Shown here: positions 23,401 through 31,200 of the stretch, piece after piece
Layout: the number at the start of each line of letters is the position of its first letter
Position numbering within the stretch: the stretch's first letter is position 1
Source: Syngnathus acus
Taxonomy: Eukaryota > Chordata > Actinopteri > Syngnathiformes > Syngnathidae
Reading direction: 5' to 3'
Length of the DNA: 64,000 nt
NCBI RefSeq assembly: GCF_901709675.1
Contig: NC_051098.1
Location: forward strand, 8,557,000-8,620,999
Translations under genes and position numbers: made by a program
Notes under the pieces: model-generated
Databases searched by the model: none
Told to the model about the DNA's origin: nothing
The model's input: only the letters and a program-made list of their open reading frames with translations

Positions 23401-24599
23401 CTTACAACACTGCAGAGAGATTCCACAGTATCAGAGGAATCTCATAGCTCAAAGGTTATCAGTCAGGACAAAGGGACAAAAGAATTTCCAAGGTATTGCC
23501 ATTCTACACGTGTCATTATCAAGAAGTGGATGTCCCTCCAAAACTAGCGAAAAGGCAAACGCTGGTTGAGACGGTTGCCCAAAGGCAGCAATATTGAATA
23601 TTGAAGGAGCCGCAGTAATTTCTGGCAAGTACTGGTTGTTTAATACAGATGACAGCAATCTCCTGTCTTTGTCATATTTATAGTTTAGCTAGGAGGTGGT
23701 TTGGCAAGGCAAAAGCCTCGCATTTTCCAAGCCCGTTTTGCAAAAACAGACTTTAAATCTACCAGACGAATGTGGAAAAATGTGTCAATTTCAATTCCAA
23801 AATATTTGGCACAAACTCATCACCAAAAGAACAGCATAGCTACAGTGAAGCATGGCCATGGAAGGATAATGCCTTGGGGTGAGTTTTCTTCAGCTGGGAA
23901 AGGTGGAGGGAATTATAAACAGATACCAGCTAGTGTTACCACAAAACCTTCAGGAAAGCAGAACACACAGAAAAAGTCTACGGAAAAAGCTAAGATTTAT
24001 TTTGGGTTAATCCAAAGCTCTTTAAATCGTGACAGATGTGTGCAGACACAAGTTGAAATGTTCCTAACCCAGTTAGTATGAGGGTGTGCACACTTGTGCA
24101 ACCACATTATCTCTATTTTCATTTTCCCTCTCATCGAATTGTAGAGGTTAATAGCAAAAAAAGATTTGCGATCTATCTTGGTCTCATGTTATTGATTTTA
24201 CAAAAGCTTGGCATTTGAACCTCCATAGTATGTCAACACTTGAGAATGAAAACACCCAAATTTTATCTATTGGCAATGATTTGAGAAATATACTTGAATA
24301 AATCATATATACGGATGTGGATAGTCATAAAGAGAATGAAATGTACACAAACGCACTTCTCGGTATCTTATCATTTATTTATGACAAGCATTTAAACTCC
24401 ATGCGCATTTGTTGTTGTTTCCTTTGTCACGCTGCAGTCTAGCAGACGAAACTGTTGGGGGACGCGGTAGAGGACGTTGGCGGCCGAGTTCCAGGACGTT
24501 ATGGAGGAGTGTGCCGAGGCCGTCTTCACAGCTGAGTTCCTGCAATTGATCCACTCACCTCGCCTCACCTCCTCTTCTTCCTCTTCGGTCAACCAATAG
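8355..24599 (+). CDS. kiaa0753: KIAA0753 / OFIP / moonraker homologue, 19 coding exons, 3' end broken
   Basis: Known role of the family: centriolar satellite and centriole protein that works with OFD1 and FOR20 in cilium formation and in centriole duplication. Inferred exons: 8355-8462, 8776-9078, 9661-9858, 9936-10115, 10650-10994, 11075-11137, 11527-11748, 11833-11995, 12685-12815, 12892-13025, 13797-13949, 14923-15012, 15129-15216, 16552-16623 (least sure), 16723-16827, 16905-16980, 17959-18079, 22018-22235, 24438-24599. About 976 residues against 967 in human. Landmarks matching human in order: LLFNEAVPANSRN; AVDLAKRDLRRSRF; a Glu-rich coiled-coil stretch ending ARTIYALQQQ; AGAHRSTLKALQ with LLCQLSLCSAKI; VPWIPASSHSLSP; AWLDKITTQRLKDLNEL; LQRMEEIQRDQEQVRRRV; PIRLTKPV; AEAVFTAEFLQ. 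Exons 18 and 19 need one added base and two removed bases to stay in frame with the conserved C-terminus; as written the frame would stop early. Either sequence errors or a real C-terminal loss. Confidence 0.94.
8776..9078 (+). CDS. kiaa0753: kiaa0753 exon 2
   Basis: Acceptor gaacgcag, donor gtaata, 101 codons. LLFNEAVPANSRN, AIVIEKLLHLPP and AVDLAKRDLRRSRF match the human N-terminal region. Confidence 0.93.
9661..9858 (+). CDS. kiaa0753: kiaa0753 exon 3
   Basis: 66 codons, phase 0 both sides. Lys/Pro/Ser-rich, then DQYDLFRKEVRNLQNELK, a probable start of a coiled coil. Confidence 0.85.
9936..10115 (+). CDS. kiaa0753: kiaa0753 exon 4
   Basis: Acceptor ttcttggcag, donor gtacta, 60 codons in frame (GLTPDINLLGARQPQYM...). 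Low similarity to human here; kept for splice sites, phase and open frame. Confidence 0.85.
10225..10592. mobile_element. hAT-type MITE in kiaa0753 intron 4
   Basis: Dense in atcgattaat / aattgattat words and ending ataatcgttggttgcagccc ta, the classic terminus of fish hAT MITEs. The left terminus is degraded, so no target duplication can be shown. Confidence 0.6.
10650..10994 (+). CDS. kiaa0753: kiaa0753 exon 5
   Basis: 115 codons. Glu-rich helix with ELEPDEQEKAEVRWQKQSA and ARTIYALQQQ, matching human LDPDEERRIRIRRQEQAA and ARMLYVLQQQ. Confidence 0.95.
11075..11137 (+). CDS. kiaa0753: kiaa0753 exon 6
   Basis: 21 codons, MKSIQQYIENLHNQG then VWDDKK, continuing the helix after the QQQ motif. 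Good polypyrimidine acceptor, gtgagt donor. Confidence 0.9.
11168..11275 (+). mobile_element. LINE2/SINE-type 3' tail fragment in kiaa0753 intron 6
   Basis: Reads ...ggtcagctggcataggctcc...gtgaggattagtggttcg gaaaatggat, a diverged version of the tail seen complete at 26274-26642. 5' truncated, plus orientation. Confidence 0.65.
11527..11748 (+). CDS. kiaa0753: kiaa0753 exon 7
   Basis: 74 codons with AGAHRSTLKALQVV and LLCQLSLCSAKIQVDPG, strongly matching human AAAHRGAIRALQ and LIRQLSLCSVKLDADPS. Confidence 0.96.
11833..11995 (+). CDS. kiaa0753: kiaa0753 exon 8
   Basis: Begins ILDHIISQHETRQAM, equivalent to the human IEALDSLLEKK region; ends phase 1 at a gtgaga donor. Confidence 0.92.
12685..12815 (+). 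CDS. kiaa0753: kiaa0753 exon 9
   Basis: Basic, disordered segment (KLRRPDRPFRPVSLQRAP). Phase 1 in, phase 0 out. Confidence 0.88.
12892..13025 (+). CDS. kiaa0753: kiaa0753 exon 10
   Basis: VASRLRVNQPPSRETSVPW then IPASSHSLSP, matching human VSSRLKMN and APWIPPNP. Donor gtgagc, phase 2. Confidence 0.92.
13370..13770 (-). repeat. AAAATGGC-type dispersed module in kiaa0753 intron 10
   Basis: Shares words with the blocks at 38-39 kb: accagtttcactgagcaaca tgaaatctggtag, then tagccattttggtttg. Family unnamed by me. Confidence 0.5.
13797..13949 (+). CDS. kiaa0753: kiaa0753 exon 11
   Basis: Acceptor cttcgacag; Ser/Pro-rich disordered region ending AQNEALR, just before the WLD helix. Phase 2 to 2. 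Confidence 0.9.
13950..14922 (+). other. kiaa0753: kiaa0753 intron 11
   Basis: AT-rich, contains the tandem duplication at 14353-14487 and otherwise nothing recognised. No second WLD-type exon was found here. Confidence 0.5.
14353..14487 (+). repeat. two-copy tandem duplication, unit about 68 bp
   Basis: ttattaagaaacaattataa and ttattaagaagcaatataaa start the two copies at 14353 and 14421; both continue agagaagctaacaaa(c/t)gtatg and end near acagtaca. Confidence 0.85.
14923..15012 (+). CDS. kiaa0753: kiaa0753 exon 12 (single WLD unit)
   Basis: 90 nt coding GAWLDKITTQRLKDLNEL and TREEAERIQRLR. Human has two successive 30-residue units of this kind; only one is visible here. Confidence 0.93.
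15129..15216 (+). CDS. kiaa0753: kiaa0753 exon 13
   Basis: Ends MRERIKPLLDEAK, matching human VLDRLKPLLVKAQ. Donor gttggg is weak. Confidence 0.9.
16552..16623 (+). CDS. kiaa0753: kiaa0753 exon 14 (tentative)
   Basis: 24 codons, HLGESRSRSNSS and LRNKLSEQAATS, phase 0 both sides, with a strong pyrimidine-rich acceptor and a moderate gtaaac donor. Weak resemblance to human HLKDGSSVNTAK. Skipping it keeps the frame, so it may be optional or not real. Confidence 0.5.
16723..16827 (+). CDS. kiaa0753: kiaa0753 exon 15
   Basis: 35 codons ending APTLEVMLQRMEEIQ, matching human SPDLEIMMRRMEEME. Confidence 0.93.
16905..16980 (+). CDS. kiaa0753: kiaa0753 exon 16
   Basis: RDQEQVRRRVASIAYSD then TLQWEQPA, matching human QESVRQRYNKIAYADPRLW. 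Phase 1 out. Confidence 0.93.
17434..17447 (+). promoter_or_regulatory. CTCF-like motif
   Basis: CCACTAGATGGCAG fits the CTCF core consensus at all 14 positions; lies in kiaa0753 intron 16. Confidence 0.4.
17959..18079 (+). CDS. kiaa0753: kiaa0753 exon 17
   Basis: Acceptor cacttgctag chosen because it satisfies phase 1. PQPIRLTKPVLRQPP then DIVLEEP, matching human HPIRITKTV and NIMLERP. Confidence 0.9.
19490..19700 (+). repeat. ACCAA/CCAAC-rich low-complexity tract
   Basis: Repeated caacc, ccaac and accaa words with an A13 run; degenerate simple sequence without a clean period. Confidence 0.6.
21155..21850. mobile_element. foldback MITE with AACCCAA-type inverted ends, split by a SINE
   Basis: Left arm aacccaactttggttaaaattggact and right arm, reverse-complemented, aacccaattgggttgaaaattggact are inverted copies (written here with interruptions: core aaaattggact shared exactly). 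The space between them holds the SINE-like segment at about 21325-21660. Confidence 0.6.
21325..21660 (+). mobile_element. tRNA-derived SINE-like element nested in the MITE
   Basis: A-box-like cctcaggcagtagagtcg, B-box ggttcgaacc, then ccttgggcaaggcatttcac and a gctttgagtacaattgtgaa tail: the architecture of teleost tRNA-derived SINEs. Plus orientation, diverged. Confidence 0.55.
22018..22235 (+). pseudogene. kiaa0753: kiaa0753 exon 18 with a one-base frame break
   Basis: The first half reads SLVDRASQKDGLPIFPGP in the frame entering from exon 17 and matches human SLAEDSQQKEGRAPLF. The second half matches human only one base out of phase (VPGSMLRSTDIPEDYDSHM, VHFWSIAD). Without a shift the frame hits TGA at about 22136. 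Length 218 nt is one short of what both junction phases need, so one base appears missing between about 22075 and 22115. Confidence 0.8.
23140..24320 (+). mobile_element. decayed Tc1-like transposon in kiaa0753 intron 18
   Basis: Shows the order of a fish Tc1 element: leader with cccaagtgtgcacatcttct tataactgagg, transposase fragments with many stops and indels (tcagtcagga..., tggatgtccctccaaaac, caccaaaagaacagcatagc, gtgaagcatgg, tcttcagctggg), then gggtgtgcacacttgtgcaa cc. The DDE-coding second half is largely deleted. Not functional. Confidence 0.85.
24438..24599 (+). pseudogene. kiaa0753: kiaa0753 exon 19 with two one-base insertions, stop TAG
   Basis: Starts SLADETVG in the frame joining exon 18; the conserved end AEFQDVMEECAEAVF, TAEFLQ lies two bases out. 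The likely extra bases are one G in the ggggg run at about 24456-24460 and one T at about 24476-24477; removing both gives a continuous match to human SEELVDEALGAVAAELQD. Ends SSSSSVNQ and TAG 24597-24599. As written, the entry frame stops near 24550. Confidence 0.8.
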
Positions 24600-24706
24600 G
24601 TCTTTGCAGCTCATGCAATTGTCCTTTTAATTTATTTTGTACAGAGGGACTCCAATTAATTGGGAGTGTATGTGTGTCTGTGTGTGAGTGTGTCTTTTTA
24701 ATATAA

Positions 24707-24712
24707 AATAAA
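24707..24712 (+). terminator. kiaa0753: kiaa0753 polyadenylation signal
   Basis: AATAAA about 110 bp after the TAG stop, followed by ordinary intergenic sequence. Confidence 0.6.
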
Positions 24713-24984
24713 GCTCCAACAGGGAAGATTGCTGCACTGCATTTGATGTGAGAGCTCTTTCTCTTCCTGCACCATCGGTTACGTGAGATTGTATTCCACG
24801 GAGAATATTAGTTAGAGAAGCTTGGAGAGAACATTACGACATTATGGCTAAGGGATTAAAAAGAATTATAGGATCTATCACACGGATTACGCACACTTTC
24901 TATTTTCCGCCTGGGAATAAAGGAAATGTGTGATTACGTCGTGACGTCCCCATGTTAATTGACATTTCTTCATCTACCTATGCA

Positions 24985-25330
24985 ACTTAAAGAGGAAGTC
25001 AACCCGAAAAATTATTTGGGAAAATCTGTTCTGTGAAGACCAACTAGTTGTAACACAGTGTTCAGATTGTTTCGTTTTGAATGAAACATGCAAAATCCAC
25101 CTGTTTTTATTCATCTCGGGGCGGCCATTTGGCCACGTGCTGTCGACTTTAAATGACATCACAGTTACCAGAACTCTGGTCACAACCAATCACAGCCCAG
25201 CTGGTGAGCTGTGATTGTGTTGTCCTGGCAACTGTGATGTAATTTTCAGTGAATTGTGCTGCTTCACCCATATTTTACAAACACAATATTAATCAGAATC
25301 CCAATTAAAAAACTGAGAAAGGTCGACAGA
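24985..25330. repeat. foldback (MITE-like) repeat
   Basis: Begins ttaaagaggaagtcaaccc, a phrase common in fish repeats. Its core 25145-25250 is an imperfect palindrome: acatcacagttaccag is mirrored by ctggcaactgtgatgt, and aatcacagc by gctgtgatt. Confidence 0.65.
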
Positions 25331-26273
25331 CAAAACAGGTAAATCAAAGAAATTGCAAAAAAAGTGGCATGACAATGATAATATTTAGACAATCAATTGA
25401 CTGAATTGAATTGCTACATTGTCAAGCCTTTTTTGCATCCATGTGCCATCTGCTGGATCTTGTGGGGCAGTGTCTCATCGGTCTTTCGTGGAAGAATGAT
25501 TTGAGAGGTGAGATGAATAGCAAATCCTCAGTTCATTCTTGGAGTGACTGTGTAAGTGTCATTGCAGGTTTGTTAGTGCACTTCATGCGGATCAGAAGGT
25601 ACCTAAGAATCTTCACAGGGAGTGCTTCTACTGTTCAGCTGAGTGGACCATCTGGTGAGTCGTTGGGCATAAAGTCAGTCAAGTTTAATAATTATAAAAT
25701 AATAAAGAACTCCCACGTCACACAATTTGGGGTTGGCATTATATAAACTCAAAACATTGTTATTCAAAAATGTTTCTTTTATATATTGTCATAATCGTGG
25801 CTCAGTCTTGTGTGTTGTAAAGCCGACCAGCCTTAAATATAATGAAAAGTCGAGCGAGGATGTCTGTAAACCCTTTTAAAAAGTTCTTTGTGTGCCTTTA
25901 ATGTTTGAATAAATGATTTACTAATGAATACTTTGTGTCTCTACATTAAAGGAAAGCGGCGCAATCTATTAGAACGCCGAGTATGTGGAGACAATACATC
26001 TTAGAGAGATTTAATTGAATTAACCCCCTTGCACTGAGCTCCATGAACGAGCTGACTCGACTTACTTGCCCGCTGACTATGTGTTTTAAGAGATATGTAT
26101 ATGTACAGTTCGTGTTGTATCAATTGTACTCATTAGTCATTTCTCCACATCAAAATTGCAAAACTTCTCCCTCCCCCAGGGCTGACAGCAAAGTTAAACT
26201 GGATTAGGGGACAGAATTAAAAAAAAAAGTCATGTTTACTTTTCAATTTTCCCGCCACGCCCTGCCCATACGT

Positions 26274-26642
26274 CCATCCATCCATCCATCCATTTTCCGA
26301 ACCGCTTAGTCCCCACGGGGGTCGCGGGCGCGCTGGAGCCTATCCCAGCAGTCATCGGGCAGTAGCCGGGACACCCTGAACCGGTTGCCAGCCAATCGCA
26401 GGGCACACAGAGACAAACACCATTCGCACTCGCACTCACACCTAGGGACAATTTGGAGTCTTCAATCGGCCTACCAAGCATGTTTTTGGGATGTGGGGAG
26501 GAAACCCGGAGTGCCCGGAGAAAACCCATGCGGGCCCGGGAGAACATGCAAACTCCGCACAGGGAGGGCCGGAGGTGGGAATCGAACCCGCACCCTCCTA
26601 ACTGTGAGGCGGACGTGCTACCCAGTGCACCACCGAGCCGCC
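26274..26642 (-). mobile_element. complete tRNA-derived SINE with 14-bp target duplication
   Basis: On the minus strand: tRNA-like head (ggcggctcggtggtgcactg ggtagc), perfect B-box gggttcgattccc (26577-26589), a body, then a LINE2-like tail (gctgggataggctcc, ctaagcggttcggaaaatgg) and a (tgga)n end. Flanked by ccctgcccatacgt at 26260-26273 and 26643-26656, a perfect 14-bp duplication. Confidence 0.9.
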
Positions 26643-27359
26643 CCCTGCCCATACGTAATGATGAAAATTCCAAATCTTAGTAATTTATTATATCCTCTTG
26701 TATATGTTTGTCAAATTTAGACGAATCATCTAAAATGGAGTTGATCTTTGAAAGAGATCTCAAATCAGCCCAAATTACCTGAAAATAGTCAGTATATTTT
26801 GTTTGCCCAGCTCTAGGTTGTGAATATGGTTGCTTGTAATAGAGTGTTCCTCCCCCCATTTTCTTCTATGGTTTATCCATCCTGGCGTGCTGATGAGGTG
26901 AGACGTGTCATAAAAAGGTGACATAACCGGTGCTGGTATTGAGGTGGTGGACTCTTTTATTTTACAGCCTGAGTGGATCAGATGCAACAGTGGCTGTAAA
27001 ACTTCATGTCAGATTAGTGCAGATCGCTGCTGGATTTCAGGCCAGCCACCTGCTCCATTACTATTTCATCCCTAGAAAGTATAAGAGACATACAGCGGAC
27101 ATTATGCTGGTGTTATTTTAAGCCTTTCATACTTTGTGATAACGACAATGGAAAGCTAGTCAAAAGCTTTTTTGTTAAATTTTCATCAGTCACTGCAGTG
27201 GACAGCAATGGATCTTGATGTCAAAGTTGCACATTAGTCACTATTCACTACAATGGACAGATATTCAAAGTTTTTTTTTTCCTATATGCCGTAGCCACTG
27301 CATGGAATAGCTAATTAAAAACAGTTTTTCTCTATATGCATCAATCAATACTAAGGGTA

Positions 27360-27470
27360 ATTGATAACTTTTTTTTAGACCGATACAAGTATTCGCTCTT
27401 GAGTACTCACTGATACCAAGCACCAATACTACCAGTACTTGTGATACCTGAAATTTTAGCCCAGTACAGT
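27360..27470. repeat. GATACC-type dispersed repeat
   Basis: Words gaccgatacaagtattcg, ctgataccaagcaccaatac and cttgtgatacctg, like the copies near 100, 5100 and 6150. Confidence 0.4.
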
Positions 27471-27699
27471 GACCCAGTACGGGAGCAAATTGCATGGGGT
27501 ACGTGGAAACATTAGTATGTCCAAGATGAGATTTGAATATGCTCATTCATTTCCTAAATCTGGTATTCAATGATGCGCACCTATGTTATCGAGAGAGACG
27601 CGCTCATACTGTAATCTCAAGGTTGTTTTTTTTTGGTCTTGATAAATGATAGGCTAAACTTGATTAACGTAAATAAGAAACGATCTTGCCATGTTCGGG

Positions 27700-28270
27700 A
27701 ACTTGTGAAGTCAAACCGCTGTTGGGAGTTTTGTTTTTGTTTCTTTGCTGCAGTGTTGGTGGTGACCACCGCGGGGACGGACGCCCTTCAGCCGCGTCGG
27801 ATGTGCGCACCGCTGGAGGCAGTGGCGCTGCAGACCGGTTCTTGGCTACTCTCTTCTGGATTAACAAGCGCGGGGGGGCTTGGAGAGGAGGAGAGAGGAA
27901 GAAGAGCTGCTGGGTGGCAATGTGAGCCAAGTCTGCACAGAGACAACAAACCCTCCCCAAAGTATGCGCGACGGCTGCGGTGGAGCTGGTGCGGGCGGGG
28001 GTGGGTGGACGTCCGCTTGACACAGGTGGATGCGTAGCGAGCAGCGCGGCAGCTCATCGCCGCGAGGGGAGGCGCACCAGGCGGCTGCGGCGTCAAGCTC
28101 GCGTCGGTGTGCTCCCAGAACGTTTTGGGAGCGCAGCTCAGCTCAGCCCTCTTCATTTTTGTGAGCGAGTGGACGATTGAGCAAGAGGAGCTCTCCGTGC
28201 GACAGCATGTCTAAGGAGGCGAGAGGAAGAGGTAAGCGAACATCTGCATGCGTGCCCGCCTGCCCGCCCG
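27700..28270 (+). promoter_or_regulatory. pitpnm3: CpG-rich promoter and 5' UTR of pitpnm3
   Basis: The most CpG-dense stretch of the window, ending over the first coding exon. Transcription start not resolvable. A possible upstream UTR exon cannot be excluded. Confidence 0.6.
28207..28231 (+). CDS. pitpnm3: pitpnm3 exon 1 (25 coding nt)
   Basis: ATG at 28207, MSKEARGR plus one base, gtaagc donor. Equivalent to human MAKAGRAG. Confidence 0.88.
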
Positions 28271-31200
28271 CCCTGTGTGCCGTTAACAGGTAGCATACCT
28301 CCTCCGTGTGCCTCAATCTGCTGGAATGTGAACCTCTTTGGGTGCTTCTATTGCACGCGCATTTTTTGATTATTATTTTTGCTGTAGTTGTAGTGTTAGA
28401 GAAGTAACATTGACAGAGGTGAAGCACAATTTAGGCTTCTCGCTTGGGTTAAGATTTCAAATTAAGCTTTCAGGGTAAGGTTGGAGACTTAAGTCAGGTT
28501 TAGGGTTTGGAGGTGGCGATAGAGTTTTAAATCGGGGTTTGAGGGCAAGTTTAGGGATTCAAATTAAGATTGAAAGCCACGGTTATAGTGTCAAACCCTG
28601 CTTCTAGGCTTTCCAAAAGGTTTCAAGAGAGCATTGAGATTCCAAAGTAGGGTTTCAGATTATGCTTTTAAGACTTGATTAGGGTATCAACCTTATGGGT
28701 TTGATGGCAAGGTTAGGGCTTTAAGATTTAGGCTTCTAAATTAGGCTTCCAAGACAAAGTTGGGGCTTTACCAGTTCTTTTCTTTTTTGTCAAACGTTTG
28801 ATTTATTTTATTTGTTTTTGAGCAGGTCAGCACATCGTTTTTTCCTGACAATTGTGCAATGCATTCATGGCAAACAAACGTGGGAAAAAAATGAAGAAGA
28901 ATGACCATGGCAAAGGTAAAAGAAAAAGACATATCACTGTTTGCTACAGCTCCTCAAAACAGGAGTGGGAAGAAGAAAATCATATTAAATCCCCCCCCCC
29001 CCCCCCCCCCATTTATATTATATGCTTTCCTCATGATTAGGTTACGCCAATGCAAATCCTACTGGTATAAATAACATTAAGAAAATTGATGTGTTTTACA
29101 TATAGTTACTATCAAAATGATTTAAAATAGTATATTCCAGCAGTAATTACATGCCAACAGTAGTAATAGAAAAAATTATATAGCAAGCACATACCAAGAA
29201 TGCTAAGAAAGAGCCAGTGACTGAGCAAATAATACTAAGCCTCGCCCTCCTTGTAAGGAGCCCAGACCATATGTTTATAAGATACTTTAAAGCTATCAAT
29301 GCTATGGGGTTGCTTGTAGTGTTGGTCCAGTCTGCTCCAGTTTTAGCTCACATAGAGATGCACAAAACCTCTTCTTTGTAGTACCAAATTTTGGTATTGC
29401 AAAATTTCCAAAGCCTTTCACGCTAAGAAGTCCGAAAAAAACCAAATCTGTATATTATTTGGTAGTGTTTTGTTAAAGGCTGTAAATAGGTATAGAATTT
29501 CACAAGGTCATGACTCTTGAGTAGGTCTGATTGAATAAACAAATTATTCGTATGTGCCAAAACCTATTACATAAGGATTTAAGGAACATTGATATTATTT
29601 ACCCCATATTTGCATGACAATAGGTGATATAAGGGAGGACTAAGAAACAAAATATTATCAAACAGCATATTTATTCATGATTGAAAGAGGCTTGGAAAAT
29701 GTTGTCCTTATATGTGTGCTGTGGGTATTACACGACATCTTATTAATTATGAATTATTATCAATTATTACTCTCGCTCCCCCCCCCCGCTCATCGGTATT
29801 GGCATCTTTTGCATACATTCAGTTTTTGCATACATTGCCAGAACGCTCTATTTTTATTTTGTCGTTCCAGAAAACATTTTCTTCGAAAGATTGTGTTTTG
29901 TCTAGGTACTTTTTGGTAAAGTTTAGTCTTTTTTTTTTTTTTATGTGCTTACCTCAGTCTTTCTTGGCCTTTACCCATGACAGCCTGTTTGGTTGCAACG
30001 TACATGGCACATGTTGAAACCATGATCCCAGACTTTTGCAGGTCTTTGAATGTTTGTCGTGGTGTTTTTTCCAACCATTTCCACCAAAGTCCAAAGACTT
30101 CAGTCATCAATTTTTCTCCCCCCACCCCCACATAAGGGGAGTTTTTGACAATTCTCTGCATGTCAAAATTCTTAATCTCATCATGCACTGTTGAAGAAGA
30201 GATACCAAAGTCTTTGGAGATGTCTTGATACACTTTGGAGGTCTTCTATTTGGGAATCATAGCACGTGTGATGTCCTCAGACAGCTCCTTTGTTTTCACT
30301 ATTGTGTCAAAGGAAAGGGGATAACAGGTGGCATTTTAAAACTTGAAAGACATCAGTTGTTGCTTAATTCCTGTCACATGGGCACAGACAATTTAGAATA
30401 ACCAATTCTCATTCGTTATTGACCAAAGGAGAGTCACAATGTGTTGCCATACTGATTTGTAGGAAAGGGTGCCATACCAGTGACACAGCACACTTTGAGT
30501 TTTCAATTTTTTTCCTCCCAATATTTATCGTTTTGAATGGTTTTCATTTGCTCTTTCATAAAAAAAATATATGTTTTCTCTTGATTATTTTTTTTCTGAA
30601 AATCCTCCATTATGTACTTTAACTTAATGAGTGCCAATAATGGTGAGCACGACATTATTTCACCCACCGGCGGCGCATGTAATTAAAACGTGCTTTTGGC
30701 GAGTCTCTGAAGACAAAATACATTCTTATCCATTTTTAGTGACCGATCAGCACTACATATCCTCTTCTCAGGCCATATTTCCTTTCTTCAACCAATATGT
30801 CTGCCAGCAGCAAACAATATTAGGTTTTCTTTCCAATTTGCTCACAGTCATCTTTGTCATCGGTGCAGCTCGTCCTCCCTCTCACATCCACTTAATAGTG
30901 TGAGTTATAGCCCCCAGAGCATTTATAATTTTTCGTATTAAATGAAAGGCCAGCACTCTGGAAGTTTGCCTTTTTATTCATCTCCCAGTTGAATAAATGG
31001 GCATGGACTTGTTGTTCTGTTATGCGGCTGGCTAAAAATAGCAGCGCCTATAAATCCCCGTCTGTGTTCTGAATGCTAACGCGCCACTTCCGCAAGACAT
31101 TGCTTATTATTAGCTACTCATATATATATATATGTACAGGTATGTTGCGTCGTATGATATTGGCCTGTTTAACAGGCAGCCGGCATTCAGCTCATGCATT

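Larger units (their letters stand above)
24720..28206. other. kiaa0753-pitpnm3 intergenic region and pitpnm3 5' UTR
   Basis: 3.5 kb without a recognised gene. Contains a foldback repeat (24985-25330), a complete SINE (26274-26642), a GATACC-type repeat (27360-27470) and the CpG-rich pitpnm3 promoter (about 27700-28270). Confidence 0.6.

Noticed and set aside
26236-26720. Open frames of 111-145 codons on both strands
   Set aside because: They are translations of the SINE at 26274-26642.
27633-28180. Several long open frames on both strands before pitpnm3
   Set aside because: They fall in the CpG-rich promoter, where stop codons are rare by composition; none matches a known protein.
28437-28770. 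Telomere or chromosome-fusion scar
   Set aside because: Units are TTAGGG spaced by TTTCAAA and strongly degenerate, not (TTAGGG)n; blocks are scattered through introns.
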